A DNA stretch of 64,000 bases from JAFAYN01 sp963733105 (GCA_963733105.1 CAVTCB010000020.1:271425-335424); one strand, 5' to 3'. Shown: positions 34,723 to 44,080, counted from the stretch's first letter. The notes: generated by a model from the letters alone, not told the origin. A program made the numbers and translations.

Positions 34723-34850
34723 GCGTGAGGGATGCGAGCCCGAAGGGGCGAGACCCGGCGCGGTTTGCCGGGGCTCGACTCCGTTAAGCACGGTTGTATC
34801 GTGCTTTACGGAGCCGCAGCCCGACCCCGCGTCAGCGGGGGCACGCCCAA
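34723..34850 (-). repeat. Dispersed three-hairpin 3'-UTR element, copy R6
   Basis: Read on the minus strand it starts about 24 nt after the stop of the SusD-like gene at 34875. Hairpin 1 is CCCCGC-TGAC-GCGGGG, hairpin 3 the AAGCACG/CGTGCTT type, hairpin 2 CCCGGC-AAACCGC-GCCGGG. A trailing CCCCTCCCCC-type hairpin lies near 34,672-34,696. Confidence 0.83.
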
Positions 34851-34874
34851 AACGCTAACCCTCAGAACCGAGCC

Positions 34875-36320
34875 TCACGACCCCACGCACGGCTTGATCT
34901 GCCGAGCGTCGCACTCCGCCAGCGGGTACGGGAAGAAGTTGAACGCCTTGTCGTTCGGCCGCGCCGCCACGGTGGCGTCCAGCTGGCGGATGCGCCCGAA
35001 GCGGCGGTGGTCGATCCACCGGTGCGCGCCCTCGAACAGCAGCGAGTAGCGCCGCTCCCTGAGGAGCGCGGTGACGAAGGCGTCGTCGTTGGCCGGCATG
35101 GCGATCGCCGCGAGGCCGCCCGAGTTCTGCCGGATGAAGTTGAGGTCGGCCAGCGCCCCCGGACGGTCGCCCGTGAACCAACGGGCCTCGGAGCGGAGGA
35201 GGATCAGCTCCTCGTTCCGGATGATGGGGATGGGCGATCCCCGGCCGCCCTGCCCGTAGAACGGGCGGGTGGTGTAGAGCGCGAAGCGCAGGTCGCTCCG
35301 CAGGTCCAGGAGGCTGGCGCTGAAGCCGGAGTCCACCTTGGCCAGGAAGCGGGCGTCGCGCTGCCCGCCGGGCTGAAGCTCGGCCTCGGTGCGCATGCGC
35401 GGGTCGGCCACCGTCCGCCCGCTCGGGTCGCTCAGCGCGTTCCCCAGGTCGCCCGTGCCGGAGCTGAAGGCGTGGTACGCCCCCCGGTTCAGCAGCGTGC
35501 GGTTGGAGGGGCTCACCGACCCGGCCACGTCGACGAACGAGCCGGAGAGGGCCTGCAGCGCGGCCTGGTAGCTCGCGACGTTCCGGCCGTTCTCGCTGGC
35601 GCGGTACGCCTCCAGGCGGGCCTTGAGGGCCCGGTTCACCCGGACCATCGCGGCCGGGGTGTTGAAGCTGAACTGGCTGTACCCGCTCCCCAGCGCGAAG
35701 GGGAAGCTGCCGCCCCCCTTCTCCAGGTGCGCCTGGCCCTCGTCGAGGAGCTTGGCGACCTCGGTGTACGCCGCCGCCCGCTCCACGATGGGCGCGGGGG
35801 TGGTGGGGTCCTCGCTGACGGTCACCGGGATCTTCTCCCGGAGCTGGAGCTGCTCCAGAAGGTCGTACGCCTTGACCGTCTTGGTGAAGCCGCGGACCGC
35901 CTCGCGCTCGGCCTCGGAGAAGGTGATGCGGGGGTTCCCGATCACCGACAGGAGGATCTCCTGCGCGCGGACGTTGGCGTAGGGGATCGCCCAGTAGGGG
36001 CTCCCGGTGAAGTCGGAGGCGTCGGGGGTGCCGGCGGCGAGCTGCCGGATGTAGCGCCCCTCGTTGGGGTCGAAGTAGTACGCCTCGCGCCCCGGGTGGC
36101 CGCCCAGCAGAACCAGGCGGTCGATGGTCTGGCGGCTGGTGTGCACCAGCCCCGTGGCGGCGGCCGCGACCGCCGCGTTGGTGGGGTTGTTCTGCAGGTC
36201 CTGGAGGCTCCCGTAGTTGTAGTCGGGGACCGTCAGGTCCTGCGAGCACGCCCCGAGGAGGAGCGAGCCCGCGAGGAGGGAGAGAGAGGCGCGCCTCGGC
36301 GCGCGTATGGTTCTCGTCAT
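34875..36320 (-). CDS. SusD/RagB-family outer-membrane nutrient-binding lipoprotein
   Basis: A 481-residue lipoprotein. The signal peptide ends LLLGACS (lipobox). Early helices (LQDLQNNPTNAAVAAAATGL), the TPR-like core and the C-terminal RRYSLLFEGAHRWIDHRRFG segment with FFPYPLAECDAR match SusD/RagB. These surface lipoproteins cap a SusC channel and hand over glycans or peptides. It starts 3 nt after the SusC-like gene, so the two form a classic pair, here with SusC first. No glycosidase or regulator lies next to them, so the substrate is open. Confidence 0.9.
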   Translation of the reverse strand: MTRTIRAPRRASLSLLAGSLLLGACSQDLTVPDYNYGSLQDLQNNPTNAAVAAAATGLVHTSRQTIDRLVLLGGHPGREAYYFDPNEGRYIRQLAAGTPDASDFTGSPYWAIPYANVRAQEILLSVIGNPRITFSEAEREAVRGFTKTVKAYDLLEQLQLREKIPVTVSEDPTTPAPIVERAAAYTEVAKLLDEGQAHLEKGGGSFPFALGSGYSQFSFNTPAAMVRVNRALKARLEAYRASENGRNVASYQAALQALSGSFVDVAGSVSPSNRTLLNRGAYHAFSSGTGDLGNALSDPSGRTVADPRMRTEAELQPGGQRDARFLAKVDSGFSASLLDLRSDLRFALYTTRPFYGQGGRGSPIPIIRNEELILLRSEARWFTGDRPGALADLNFIRQNSGGLAAIAMPANDDAFVTALLRERRYSLLFEGAHRWIDHRRFGRIRQLDATVAARPNDKAFNFFPYPLAECDARQIKPCVGS

Positions 36321-36323
36321 GGT

Positions 36324-39300
36324 TCAGAACCCGAGGTTGACGGTGAGCCAGAAGCTGCGGCTCGGCGGGAACGGCGTCACGTCGATGTTCCGGCCGACCG
36401 AGCGGTTACCGAAGTTGCTGACCTCGGGGTCGAGCCCGCTGTAGGCCGTCCACATCCACGGGTTGCGGGCGCTCAGCGAGACGCGCGCGTCGCTGACGTT
36501 CACGAACCGGCTCACCAGGCTGGTCGGGACGTCCATGGTGAGGGAGACCTCGCGCAGCTTCAGGTACGAGGCGTCCTCGATGTAGACCGAGTACGGGCCG
36601 CTGAGCGCGACGCGCTCCTGGCCGGTGAGGCAGTCCGGGCCGCACTCCGCGTACGGGCGCGGGGTCACCGTTCCGCCCGCGCCGATCTGGCTGGCCGGGG
36701 CGTGCCAGTCGGGGGAGTTGCGGGCGTCGTCGAAGTAGCTGCGGGTGAGGTTCGCCACCAGCCCGCCCTTGCTCCAGTCGAGGAGCGAGGAGAGGGTGAA
36801 GCGGCCCAGGCGGAAGTCGTTGGTGAAGCCCATCTGGAAGTCGGGCTCCGCGTCGCCGTACACCGTCTCCTGGCGGACGCCGGCGTCGTCGGGCTTGTAC
36901 CCGATCATCGCCGTGGGCGAGGTGTTGTTCTGCACCTTGTAGCCGCCGTACAGGAAGCCGAAGCTGGAGTTGCCCGGGCGGAAGGCGGGGACCGGGAGGT
37001 CCACGACCTCCTGCCGGTTCATGGCGAAGGTGGTGCGGCTGATCCAGTCGAAGCCGGTGGTCCGGACCGGGGTGGCCTCGAGCATGGCCTCGAAGCCGTG
37101 GGCGTCCAGCTTCCCGCCGTTGAAGAAGTAGGTGGTGAAGCCCGAGGAGGAGGCCAGGCCGCGCGACAGCAGGAAGTCGGTGACCACCTTGTTGTACGCG
37201 GTGAGCTCCAGGCGGGCGTTCCCGCCGAAGAGGGTGGCGTCGAACCCGCCCTCGAACTCGGTGGCGCGCTCCGGGCGCAGGTCGGGGGAGCCCACGCGGC
37301 CGTCCACGGTCAGGGTGGGGCTGCCCTCCACGTTCACGCCCGACTGCAGGCGGGTGAACTTCTGCCCGAAGAGCGGCTGGTTGCCGCTGGACCCGTAGGC
37401 GGCGCGCAGCTTGAAGTCGTTGAGCCAGCCGGTGATCTCGCCGAACCGGAAGGACGCCGCGGCCTTGGGGTAGTAGAAGTACTCGTCCGTGTCCGCGTCG
37501 CCGCTGCTGCGGTCGGCGCGCATGCTCCCCGTCAGGTTCAGCCGGTCGCTGAACATGAGGAGCTCCTGCTGGACGAAGAGGCCCAGGTCACGGTTGCGGG
37601 TGCGGTAGCCGTCCACCGCCACGTTGGCCGCGAGCTCGGGGATGCGGATGTCGCCCGTGAGGTTGCGCCCGGCGATGGTGTTGAACTTCAGGTCCACGTC
37701 CGAGTACTGCATTCCCCCGGAGGTGGTGGAGGTAAAGGCGCCGGACGAGGGCGAGAAGACGTAGACCAGGTTGGCGTTCCCGGTGAGGTTGGTGCTCGCG
37801 CCGTTGGCGTTGACCGCGGTCCCCGGGAGGTTGTCGTCGCCCTCGAACTGCAGCGTCGGCGGGTAGTACAGCTCGTTGCGCTGCAGGAAGTAGTCGACGC
37901 CGCCGGTGGCCAGGAAGCGGAGCTGGTGGCGGTCGCCCTGCACCAGGTCGTAGCTGAAGTTCAGCGCGCTGATGGTCCGCCACACGTCCTCGTCGTTCTG
38001 CGACAGCGCCGAGGTCTGCACCGGGTTGCTGGCGGCGAACGGGTTGTCGAGGTACAGGCCGTTCTCCTGCCGCGCCAGGTCGTAGAAGTTGGGCGTGAAG
38101 GAGATGGCGGCGTAGTAGCTGACGCCGTTGTTGTCGTTCCCCGTGAGGCCGCGGGCGGCCACGGAGTGCACCACGTTGGCCGAGGCGCTCAGCTTGCCGC
38201 GCGAGCCGAGGTTCTGGTCCAGGGCCACGCGCAGCCCCTGCTTCTCGTACCCGGTGTTCCGCGCGATCCCTTCCTCGTCGAGGACGGTGCCGGAGAAGTA
38301 GTAGCGGGTGGCCTCGTTCCCGCCGCTCACGCTGAGCGTGGTCTCGCGGCCGGGCGCCTGCCGCCCGAACACGGCGCTCTCGTTGTCGTAGGTGCCGATG
38401 GGGGAGCCGTCGGCGTTGAAGTACTGCGCCACGCTGTTCCCGAACTCCGCCACCGCCTCGTCGCGCGTCCAGTCGCGCGAGCCGAGCGTCCGCGCCTGCT
38501 CGGCGTAGCCCAGGCGCTGGGTGAGGGAGTAGCGGGCCTGGCCGGACTTGCCGCGCTTGGTGGTGATGATCACCACGCCGTTGGCGGCCTTGGAGCCGTA
38601 GATGGCGGAGGCGGACGCGCCCTTGAGGACCTCGATGCTCTCGATGTCGTTCGGGTTGATGTCGGCCACGCGGTTCACGACGTTGTCCTGCACGGAGTAC
38701 AGGGCGGTGCGGGTGCCCGCGCCGCTGACCACGTTGGCGCCGCCGGCGATGGAGGCGTTGCTGAGCACCACGCCGTCCACCACGTACAGCGGCTCCGAGT
38801 TCCCGATGAGCGACGAGACGCCGCGGATGCGGATCTGCGCGCCGCCGCCGGGGGCGCCGGAGTTGGTGCTGATGCTGGCGCCGGCGATCTTCCCCTGCAG
38901 CGCCTTCTCCACCGTCTGGGCGGGGGCGCGCTGCAGCTCCTGGGAGGAGACCACGGCGACCGCGTTGGCGGCGTTCCGCCGGTCGATCGAGGTGGCCTGG
39001 CCGGTGACGACCAGCGCCTCGAGGTTCAGGATGTCCCGCTCCAGCCGGACGTTCAGCGTGGCCTCGCCGGCCGGGACGACGACCTGGCGGCTGCTGTAGC
39101 CGAGCAGGGAGACGGTGAGGCGGGCCTCGCCGCCGGGGACGGAGAGCGCGAAGCGCCCGGCCGCGTCGGTCCGGGCGCCGCTCCGGGTGCCGGTGATGGT
39201 GACGGCCGCGCCGGCGAGGGGGGCCTGGTCGGCGCCGGTGACGACGCCGGTGATCTGCCGCTGCTGGGCCGCGGCGGGGTCCACCCCGGCGAGCAGCGAG

Positions 39301-39335
39301 AGGCAGGCGAGCAGCAGCAACATTCGTTTTAGCAT
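36324..39335 (-). CDS. SusC/RagA-family TonB-dependent outer-membrane transporter
   Basis: A 1,003-residue protein. The signal peptide ends DPAAAQ. Then comes a carboxypeptidase-regulatory-like domain (QITGVVTGADQAPLAGAAVT), a plug (IRIRGVSSLIGNSEPLYVVD, NDIESIEVLKGASASAIYGS, ANGVVIITTKRG) and a 22-strand type barrel ending in an aromatic residue (LTVNLGF). It imports oligomers with TonB energy together with the SusD partner downstream. The ATG at 39335 has GGAGG close upstream. An additional ATG five codons later is possible. The 235 bp before it holds no gene I can support. Confidence 0.92.
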   Translation of the reverse strand: MLKRMLLLLACLSLLAGVDPAAAQQRQITGVVTGADQAPLAGAAVTITGTRSGARTDAAGRFALSVPGGEARLTVSLLGYSSRQVVVPAGEATLNVRLERDILNLEALVVTGQATSIDRRNAANAVAVVSSQELQRAPAQTVEKALQGKIAGASISTNSGAPGGGAQIRIRGVSSLIGNSEPLYVVDGVVLSNASIAGGANVVSGAGTRTALYSVQDNVVNRVADINPNDIESIEVLKGASASAIYGSKAANGVVIITTKRGKSGQARYSLTQRLGYAEQARTLGSRDWTRDEAVAEFGNSVAQYFNADGSPIGTYDNESAVFGRQAPGRETTLSVSGGNEATRYYFSGTVLDEEGIARNTGYEKQGLRVALDQNLGSRGKLSASANVVHSVAARGLTGNDNNGVSYYAAISFTPNFYDLARQENGLYLDNPFAASNPVQTSALSQNDEDVWRTISALNFSYDLVQGDRHQLRFLATGGVDYFLQRNELYYPPTLQFEGDDNLPGTAVNANGASTNLTGNANLVYVFSPSSGAFTSTTSGGMQYSDVDLKFNTIAGRNLTGDIRIPELAANVAVDGYRTRNRDLGLFVQQELLMFSDRLNLTGSMRADRSSGDADTDEYFYYPKAAASFRFGEITGWLNDFKLRAAYGSSGNQPLFGQKFTRLQSGVNVEGSPTLTVDGRVGSPDLRPERATEFEGGFDATLFGGNARLELTAYNKVVTDFLLSRGLASSSGFTTYFFNGGKLDAHGFEAMLEATPVRTTGFDWISRTTFAMNRQEVVDLPVPAFRPGNSSFGFLYGGYKVQNNTSPTAMIGYKPDDAGVRQETVYGDAEPDFQMGFTNDFRLGRFTLSSLLDWSKGGLVANLTRSYFDDARNSPDWHAPASQIGAGGTVTPRPYAECGPDCLTGQERVALSGPYSVYIEDASYLKLREVSLTMDVPTSLVSRFVNVSDARVSLSARNPWMWTAYSGLDPEVSNFGNRSVGRNIDVTPFPPSRSFWLTVNLGF

Positions 39336-39570
39336 ACTACCTCCGCACAGGTGAACAGGTGAGCCGAACGAGAGGAAGAAGGGGGCGTGCGTCTCCTCGA
39401 TGCGGGTGGGTGCAGCCCGGCCGGCGGCCGGAAGGGACGGCGTTATGGGAGAAGGTGCGCGCGGTGCGCGCGCGTCCGGGTATGCTCGGGGCGGAGGCGG
39501 GGCGAGCCCGTGAGACGTGAGTTGAAGGTCGGGACCATATTGCGGCTCCCGCGTTACACACGCAAGAGCT

Positions 39571-40710
39571 TCAGCCTTCCGCCCGGAGATCGGCGTACAT
39601 CCGACGGAGGCGCGGCCCGATCTCCTCGGGGGCGAAGTGGCGGGCGACGGCCCGGGCTCCCTCCCGCGCGCAACGCTCGCGCAGCGCCGGGTCCTCCAGC
39701 GCGGCGAGGAGGGCGGCGGCGAGCTCGCCGGGCTCGCGCTCGGACACCAGCCCCAACCGGGAGTCGCGGATGAAGGGGGCGATCTGGACCTCGGGGGAAA
39801 GGACCACCGGGAGCCCGCTCGCCGCCGCCTCGAGGACCGCCACACCCAGGTTCTCGTGGTGCGACGGAAGCACGAAGACGTCGGCGGACGCGAGCACCTC
39901 CTCCTTCCGTGCGCCGGTCAGGAAGCCGGTGAACCGGATGCGCTCGCCCCCCGGGACGGCGGCGGCGTGGGCCTTCAGCCTCGCCACGTACACCGGGCTT
40001 CCGTCGCCCGCGACCACCAGCTCCGCGTCGGGCCGCTCCCGCACCACGCCCGGCCACGCATCGAGAAGGAGCTCCAGGTTCTTCTTGGGGTGGAGCCTGG
40101 CCATGAAGAGGATGCGGCTCGCGCGCTCCTGCAGCAGGCGCGGAAGTGCCGGGGGGACGGCATGGAACGGCGGGGGGATGGTGTAGCTCCGCCGGGCCCG
40201 GAAGGACCGGATCGCCGCGGCCTCGTCCCGCTCCCCCTCGCTCTCGAAGTGGACCGCGGAGGACCCGCGGAGGTTCGGGGCGTCGAGCAGCGTGAAGTAG
40301 ATCCGCTTCAGGCGCGCCTTGCCGGACCCGAACGAGTAGCGGGAGAGCATCCCCAGCGGGGTCACCACCACCCTCCCGTTCCGCCGGATGGCTGTGCGGG
40401 CGGCCAGGGAGCTGATCAGGTTGAACAGCCCCCAGACGTGCACCGCGTCGAAGCTCCGCGCCTCCGCCCCGAGCCAGCGCAGCAGGTCGGGCGAGTGGGC
40501 GAACGCGCCGTCTCCGGAAGCGCGGAAGGTGAGGAGCGATGCGTGGGGGGCGCCGGAGTGGAACCACCGGCGCTCCGCCTCGCTCCCCTCCCGCGTGGCC
40601 ACGTGCACCCGGACGCCGGCGGAGTGCAGGGCGTTGGCGTACTGGATCAGGTCGTGGGCGGGCCCGCCCGTCGCGCGGTCGGTGCTCGGGATGACGTGGA
40701 GCACGTTCAT
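39571..40710 (-). CDS. GT4-family glycosyltransferase
   Basis: A 379-residue GT-B enzyme. MNVLHVIPSTDRATGGPAHD starts the acceptor domain. The donor domain has ILFMARLHPKKNLELLLDAW, LVVAGDGSPVYVARL, ADVFVLPSHHENLGVAVLEA and the E(x7)E-type catalytic motif in that segment. GT4 enzymes transfer an activated sugar with retention of configuration. Its ATG overlaps the stop of the upstream glycosyltransferase (ATGA), so the two act together, presumably in exopolysaccharide or glycolipid assembly. No transmembrane segment is present. Confidence 0.88.
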   Translation of the reverse strand: MNVLHVIPSTDRATGGPAHDLIQYANALHSAGVRVHVATREGSEAERRWFHSGAPHASLLTFRASGDGAFAHSPDLLRWLGAEARSFDAVHVWGLFNLISSLAARTAIRRNGRVVVTPLGMLSRYSFGSGKARLKRIYFTLLDAPNLRGSSAVHFESEGERDEAAAIRSFRARRSYTIPPPFHAVPPALPRLLQERASRILFMARLHPKKNLELLLDAWPGVVRERPDAELVVAGDGSPVYVARLKAHAAAVPGGERIRFTGFLTGARKEEVLASADVFVLPSHHENLGVAVLEAAASGLPVVLSPEVQIAPFIRDSRLGLVSEREPGELAAALLAALEDPALRERCAREGARAVARHFAPEEIGPRLRRMYADLRAEG

Positions 40711-41828
40711 GGCAGCCCGGAGCCGTTCGGGGGAGCGGGAGCGCCGAACGCCTCCTCCAGGAGGGCTCCGAACCTCGCCCGGAAGGAGGGGAAGGAGTAC
40801 TGCGCCTCGAACCTGCCGCGCCCCGCCGCCCCCATCTCCCGGGCCCCCGCCCCCGCCGTCACCAGCGCCGCCACGGCGCTCACCAGCGCCTCCGGGTCGT
40901 CCGGGTCCACCAGGAAACCGGTCTCGCCGTGCACGACCACCTCCCGGGCCGCGTCGCGGTCGGAGGCGATGCACGGCAGCCCGGCGCGCATCGCTTCCAG
41001 GTACACCAGGCCGAACCCCTCCCCGCGGCTCGGCATCACGAACACGCTCACGGTCCGGAGCAGGGCCTGGAGCGTGGCGTCCGGGACGAAGCCGGTGAAG
41101 AGTACGTGCTCCGCGATCCCCAGGTCGCGCGCCTTCCGCTCCAGGCGCGGGAGGTCGTCGCCGGTGCCGGCGACCACCAGCTGGGCCCCGCCGGTCGCCT
41201 CGACCACGCGCCGCCAGCACGAGAGAAGCTCGTCGTGCCCCTTGTACCGGTCCGCGGAGCTGATCCGGCTGACGATGAGGGCGCTGCGCGGGGCGACCCG
41301 GGCCAGGAGCCCCCGGTCCACCACCCCCTGGTCGTCGCCGGGAGGAAGGAGCGCGAGCGGGCATTCCCAGACGGGGCCCACGTCGGGATGGGCACGGCGC
41401 ACCCGCTCCGCGGTGAACCGGGAGACGGCGATCCGTGCCGCGGCCCGCCGGAGCGCCTCCTTGCGGGCGGGGGCAAGGTCGGGCGACCAGGCGTCGCGGT
41501 CGTACAGCAGCACGACGTAGGGGGCGCGGACGCGTCGGGGCACCAGCGCCTGAACCCGGGCGATGCCGACGTGGTCGAACACGAGCCGGCTGACGCCTCC
41601 TGCGAGCTGCCCCGCGACCAGCCGCGCCGCGAACCGTGCACGCTCGCGGAGCGATACCGCTCCGGTCCGGGCCGGGTCCAGCGTGAGCGTCCATGGCTCC
41701 CGGTCCCAGATCTCCGCGACGGCCCGGTGGACCAGGCGCGCGGTGTAGGCGATCCCGCCCGCACCGGGGGCCATGGTGATGGCGGCGACGCCGGGCTGGC
41801 CGCGAACGGACGGAGGCTCGGTGGTCAT
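40707..41828 (-). CDS. GT4-family glycosyltransferase
   Basis: A 373-residue GT-B enzyme. VAAITMAPGAGGIAYTARLV begins the N-terminal Rossmann domain. ALIVSRISSADRYKGHDELL, LVVAGTGDDLPRLERKARDL and VFVMPSRGEGFGLVYLEAMR form the GT4 donor site with the EGFGLVYLE catalytic stretch. The start at 41828 (MTTEPPSV) is preferred over an upstream in-frame ATG that adds 26 non-conserved residues. It is the first gene of a two-gene overlapping glycosyltransferase operon. The 155 bp upstream is the divergent promoter region with the gene at 41984. Confidence 0.87.
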   Translation of the reverse strand: MTTEPPSVRGQPGVAAITMAPGAGGIAYTARLVHRAVAEIWDREPWTLTLDPARTGAVSLRERARFAARLVAGQLAGGVSRLVFDHVGIARVQALVPRRVRAPYVVLLYDRDAWSPDLAPARKEALRRAAARIAVSRFTAERVRRAHPDVGPVWECPLALLPPGDDQGVVDRGLLARVAPRSALIVSRISSADRYKGHDELLSCWRRVVEATGGAQLVVAGTGDDLPRLERKARDLGIAEHVLFTGFVPDATLQALLRTVSVFVMPSRGEGFGLVYLEAMRAGLPCIASDRDAAREVVVHGETGFLVDPDDPEALVSAVAALVTAGAGAREMGAAGRGRFEAQYSFPSFRARFGALLEEAFGAPAPPNGSGLP

Positions 41829-41983
41829 GCGTGTACGCGTCGGCGAGAGGAGCGCGGGCGGGATACGCCCTATTCTATGAATAGTCTCCATGGAGGCGGA
41901 CCGCAATCGACTCGAACCCTGTTCCGGTGGCGCCGGGGACTATAACTTGGAGGGCCGTCTGCCGCCTCTCCCCCGATTTCCCT

Positions 41984-42385
41984 ATGGCCTACCGGGACTT
42001 CCTCGACCACGCCGGCGTAACCTGGAAGGTGTGGGACACGTATCCCCACTCCGCGTCCAACGTGCGCCAGTCCTACGCCCGCGGGTGGCTCTCCTTCCAG
42101 AGCGAGGACGAGCGGCGCCGCCTCCAGCCCGTACCCGAGGGGTGGGAGGGCGCGACCGACGACGAGATGCAGGAGTGGCTGGAGACCGCCCAGGCCATCC
42201 GCCCGCAGGACCCCCTCGCGCCCCGCCCCGAGCGGGCCCCCGCCGGCGGGGAGCCGGCCCCCGCGGACGACTCGTGGCACCGCACCCGCGCCGTGGTGCA
42301 GAGCGCCCGCCGCGTGATCCACCTGGTGGACGACGCGGTCCGCTCCCGCTTCCGCTCCGGGGACGACGGCTCCGGAAAGGAGTAG
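41984..42385 (+). CDS. Conserved-looking small protein of unknown function
   Basis: A 133-residue soluble protein. MAYRDFLDHAGVTWKVWDTY and PEGWEGATDDEMQEWLETAQ form an N-terminal domain rich in Trp. A Pro/Ala-rich linker (residues 85-105) and a C-terminal helix (RTRAVVQSARRVIHLVDDAV) follow. There is no signal peptide or known motif. It is the first of three rightward genes (with the zinc-ribbon membrane protein and the HAD phosphatase) spaced 50 and 2 nt apart. The family is not recognised. Confidence 0.6.
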   Translation: MAYRDFLDHAGVTWKVWDTYPHSASNVRQSYARGWLSFQSEDERRRLQPVPEGWEGATDDEMQEWLETAQAIRPQDPLAPRPERAPAGGEPAPADDSWHRTRAVVQSARRVIHLVDDAVRSRFRSGDDGSGKE

Positions 42386-42435
42386 ACCCCCGCCGCCGCT
42401 CCGCCTTCCTCGCCCCTTCACCCCCGGCCCCCCTC

Positions 42436-43128
42436 ATGCAGATCGCCTGCGACTCCTGCCGCGTCCCCGTCGCCGTCGAGGACGCGGACCTCGCCACCGG
42501 CCTGGCCAGGTGCCGCGCGTGCAACTCCGTGTTCCGCTTCTCCGACGACCCGGAGCTGGCGGACTTCGTCCGCCCGCGCCCGAAGGAGGGGAAGCCCGCC
42601 TCCATCATCCGCGACGCGGCCGGGGGGCGGCTCACCTTCCTGCACCGCTGGTTCTCGCTCAAGATCGTCTTCCTGACCTTCTTCTGCCTGCTCTGGGACG
42701 GCTTCCTGGTGGTGTGGTACGGGATGGCGTTCTCGGCGGACGCGCCGCTGGTCTTCAAGCTCTTCCCCCTGCTGCACGTGGCGGTGGGCGCGGGGCTGAC
42801 CTACTACACGATCGCCGGCTACGTGAACACCACGGTCATCGCGCTGGAGCGGGGCCGCCTCACCGTGCGCCACGGCCCGCTCCCCTGGCCGGGGAACCTG
42901 GAGCTGGACTCCTCGCGCTTCCGCCAGTTCTTCTGCGAGGAGAAGGTGTCGCGGGGGAAGAACGGCCCGCACTACAGCTACAACCTGGGGGTGGTGCTGG
43001 CGGACGGGACGCGGAAGAAGCTGGTGACCGGGCTGGACACGCCGCAGGTCCCGGTCTACCTGGAGCAGGAGCTGGAGGCCTGGCTCAAGATCCGCGACGA
43101 GCGGGTGACCGGGGAGCTGGCGCGGTAG
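42436..43128 (+). CDS. Zinc-ribbon membrane protein with PH-like C-terminus
   Basis: A 230-residue protein. Residues 5-32 form a zinc ribbon (CDSC ... CRAC, MJ0042-like finger). Two hydrophobic segments follow (IVFLTFFCLLWDGFLVVWYG and LVFKLFPLLHVAVGAGLTYY). The C-terminal half (TVIALERGRLTVRHGPLPWP, VVLADGTRKKLVTGL) resembles bacterial PH-like or YdbT-type domains. Predicted topology places ribbon and tail in the cytoplasm. The function is unknown; it probably forms an operon with the HAD gene that starts 2 nt after its stop. Confidence 0.72.
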   Translation: MQIACDSCRVPVAVEDADLATGLARCRACNSVFRFSDDPELADFVRPRPKEGKPASIIRDAAGGRLTFLHRWFSLKIVFLTFFCLLWDGFLVVWYGMAFSADAPLVFKLFPLLHVAVGAGLTYYTIAGYVNTTVIALERGRLTVRHGPLPWPGNLELDSSRFRQFFCEEKVSRGKNGPHYSYNLGVVLADGTRKKLVTGLDTPQVPVYLEQELEAWLKIRDERVTGELAR

Positions 43129-43130
43129 CG

Positions 43131-43823
43131 ATGCGCAGGCTGATCCTCTTCGACATCGACGGGACCCTCCTTTCCGCGGGGGGCTCGGGGAAGCGGGCCT
43201 TCCACGACGCCCTGATGGAGGTGTTCGGGACCACGGGTCCCATCGACGGCTACTCGTTCGCGGGGCGCACGGACCCGCAGATCGCGCGGGAGCTGCTGGC
43301 CGCGACGGGGATCGGCCCGGCGGAGGTGGAGGCGCGCTCGGCGGAGCTGTGGCGGGTGTACGTCCGCAACCTGGAGCGGGAGATCCCGCGCACGGAGGTG
43401 CGCGTGTTCCCCGGGGTGCTCCCGCTGCTGGAGCGGGTGGAGGCGGGCGGGAACGGGACGGTGCTGGGGCTGCTGACGGGGAACGTGGTGGAGGGGGCGC
43501 GGCTGAAGCTGGACGCGGCGGGGATCGGGTTCGGGCGCTTCCGGGTGGGGGCGTACGGCTCGGACCACGCGGACCGGCCGGAGCTGCCGGCGGTGGCGGT
43601 GGCGCGCGCGGAGGCGCTGACGGGGCACCGCTACCGCGAGAAGGAGATCGTGATCGTGGGCGACACGCCGTTCGACATCGCCTGCGGGGCGCACCTGGGG
43701 GTGCGCACGGTGGCGGTCGCCACCGGCCAGCACCCCGCGGAGGAGCTGGCGGAGCACGGGCCCGACCACCTGTTCGAGGACCTGTCGGAGACGGAGCGGG
43801 TGTGGGAGGCGATCGCGGGGTAG
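43131..43823 (+). CDS. HAD-superfamily phosphatase
   Basis: A 230-residue HAD protein. Motif I LILFDIDGTLLSAGGSGKRA holds the nucleophile Asp and acid Asp; motif II is the Thr in GLLTGNVVEG; the Lys of motif III is likely in ARLKLDAAG; motif IV is IVIVGDTPFDIACGAHLGV. The cap (residues 16-90) is the all-helical C1 type of phosphoglycolate phosphatase/beta-phosphoglucomutase relatives. It hydrolyses a small phosphate ester; the substrate is not determinable. It begins 2 nt after the zinc-ribbon gene. Confidence 0.87.
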   Translation: MRRLILFDIDGTLLSAGGSGKRAFHDALMEVFGTTGPIDGYSFAGRTDPQIARELLAATGIGPAEVEARSAELWRVYVRNLEREIPRTEVRVFPGVLPLLERVEAGGNGTVLGLLTGNVVEGARLKLDAAGIGFGRFRVGAYGSDHADRPELPAVAVARAEALTGHRYREKEIVIVGDTPFDIACGAHLGVRTVAVATGQHPAEELAEHGPDHLFEDLSETERVWEAIAG

Positions 43824-43873
43824 CAGGTGCGGGTGCACCCCGGGTATCCCCGGCTCCAGAGTCTCCTGCCCGG

Positions 43874-43921
43874 GCGAATGAATTCGCTGCAACAACGGCA
43901 CGAAGTCCGCCTTCGCGGACT
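43874..43921 (+). repeat. GA-loop/CTTC-loop double-hairpin repeat, copy 2
   Basis: GCGAAT-GA-ATTCGC (43874-43887) then TGCAACAA and AGTCCGC-CTTC-GCGGACT (43904-43921). It lies 51 nt after the HAD stop. See copy 1 at 32079-32126 for the compensatory stem change. The 487-bp gap to the FRG gene holds this repeat, a terminator and the composite repeat, and no supported gene. Confidence 0.75.
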
Positions 43922-43933
43922 GACGGCCAACGA

Positions 43934-43962
43934 CGGGGCGGCATCGCGATGATGCCGCCCCG
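43934..43962 (+). terminator. Terminator of the HAD operon
   Basis: CGGGGCGGCATC and GATGCCGCCCCG pair perfectly (12 bp) across GCGAT, followed by TTG. It lies 111 nt after the HAD stop and directly after the double-hairpin repeat. Confidence 0.65.
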
Positions 43963-44080
43963 TTGCTGCGGTAACGCCTCCGCGCGCCCCCACCCGGCTC
44001 GCCTCGGGCTCGCCACCCTCCCCCGTTCCGGGGGAGGGGCATCTCCACGCTTCGATCCTCACCCTCCACCGCGTCGTGCT

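Noticed and set aside
34794..39332. 1,512-residue rightward reading frame opposite the SusC/SusD genes
   Set aside because: It mirrors the codon structure of the conserved sense genes, is Arg/Gly/Val-biased, and has no recognisable domain.
41905..41960. tRNA-like GGTTCGAGTC on the minus strand
   Set aside because: The flanking bases do not form acceptor, anticodon and T arms, so this is not a tRNA. No other tRNA or rRNA was recognised.
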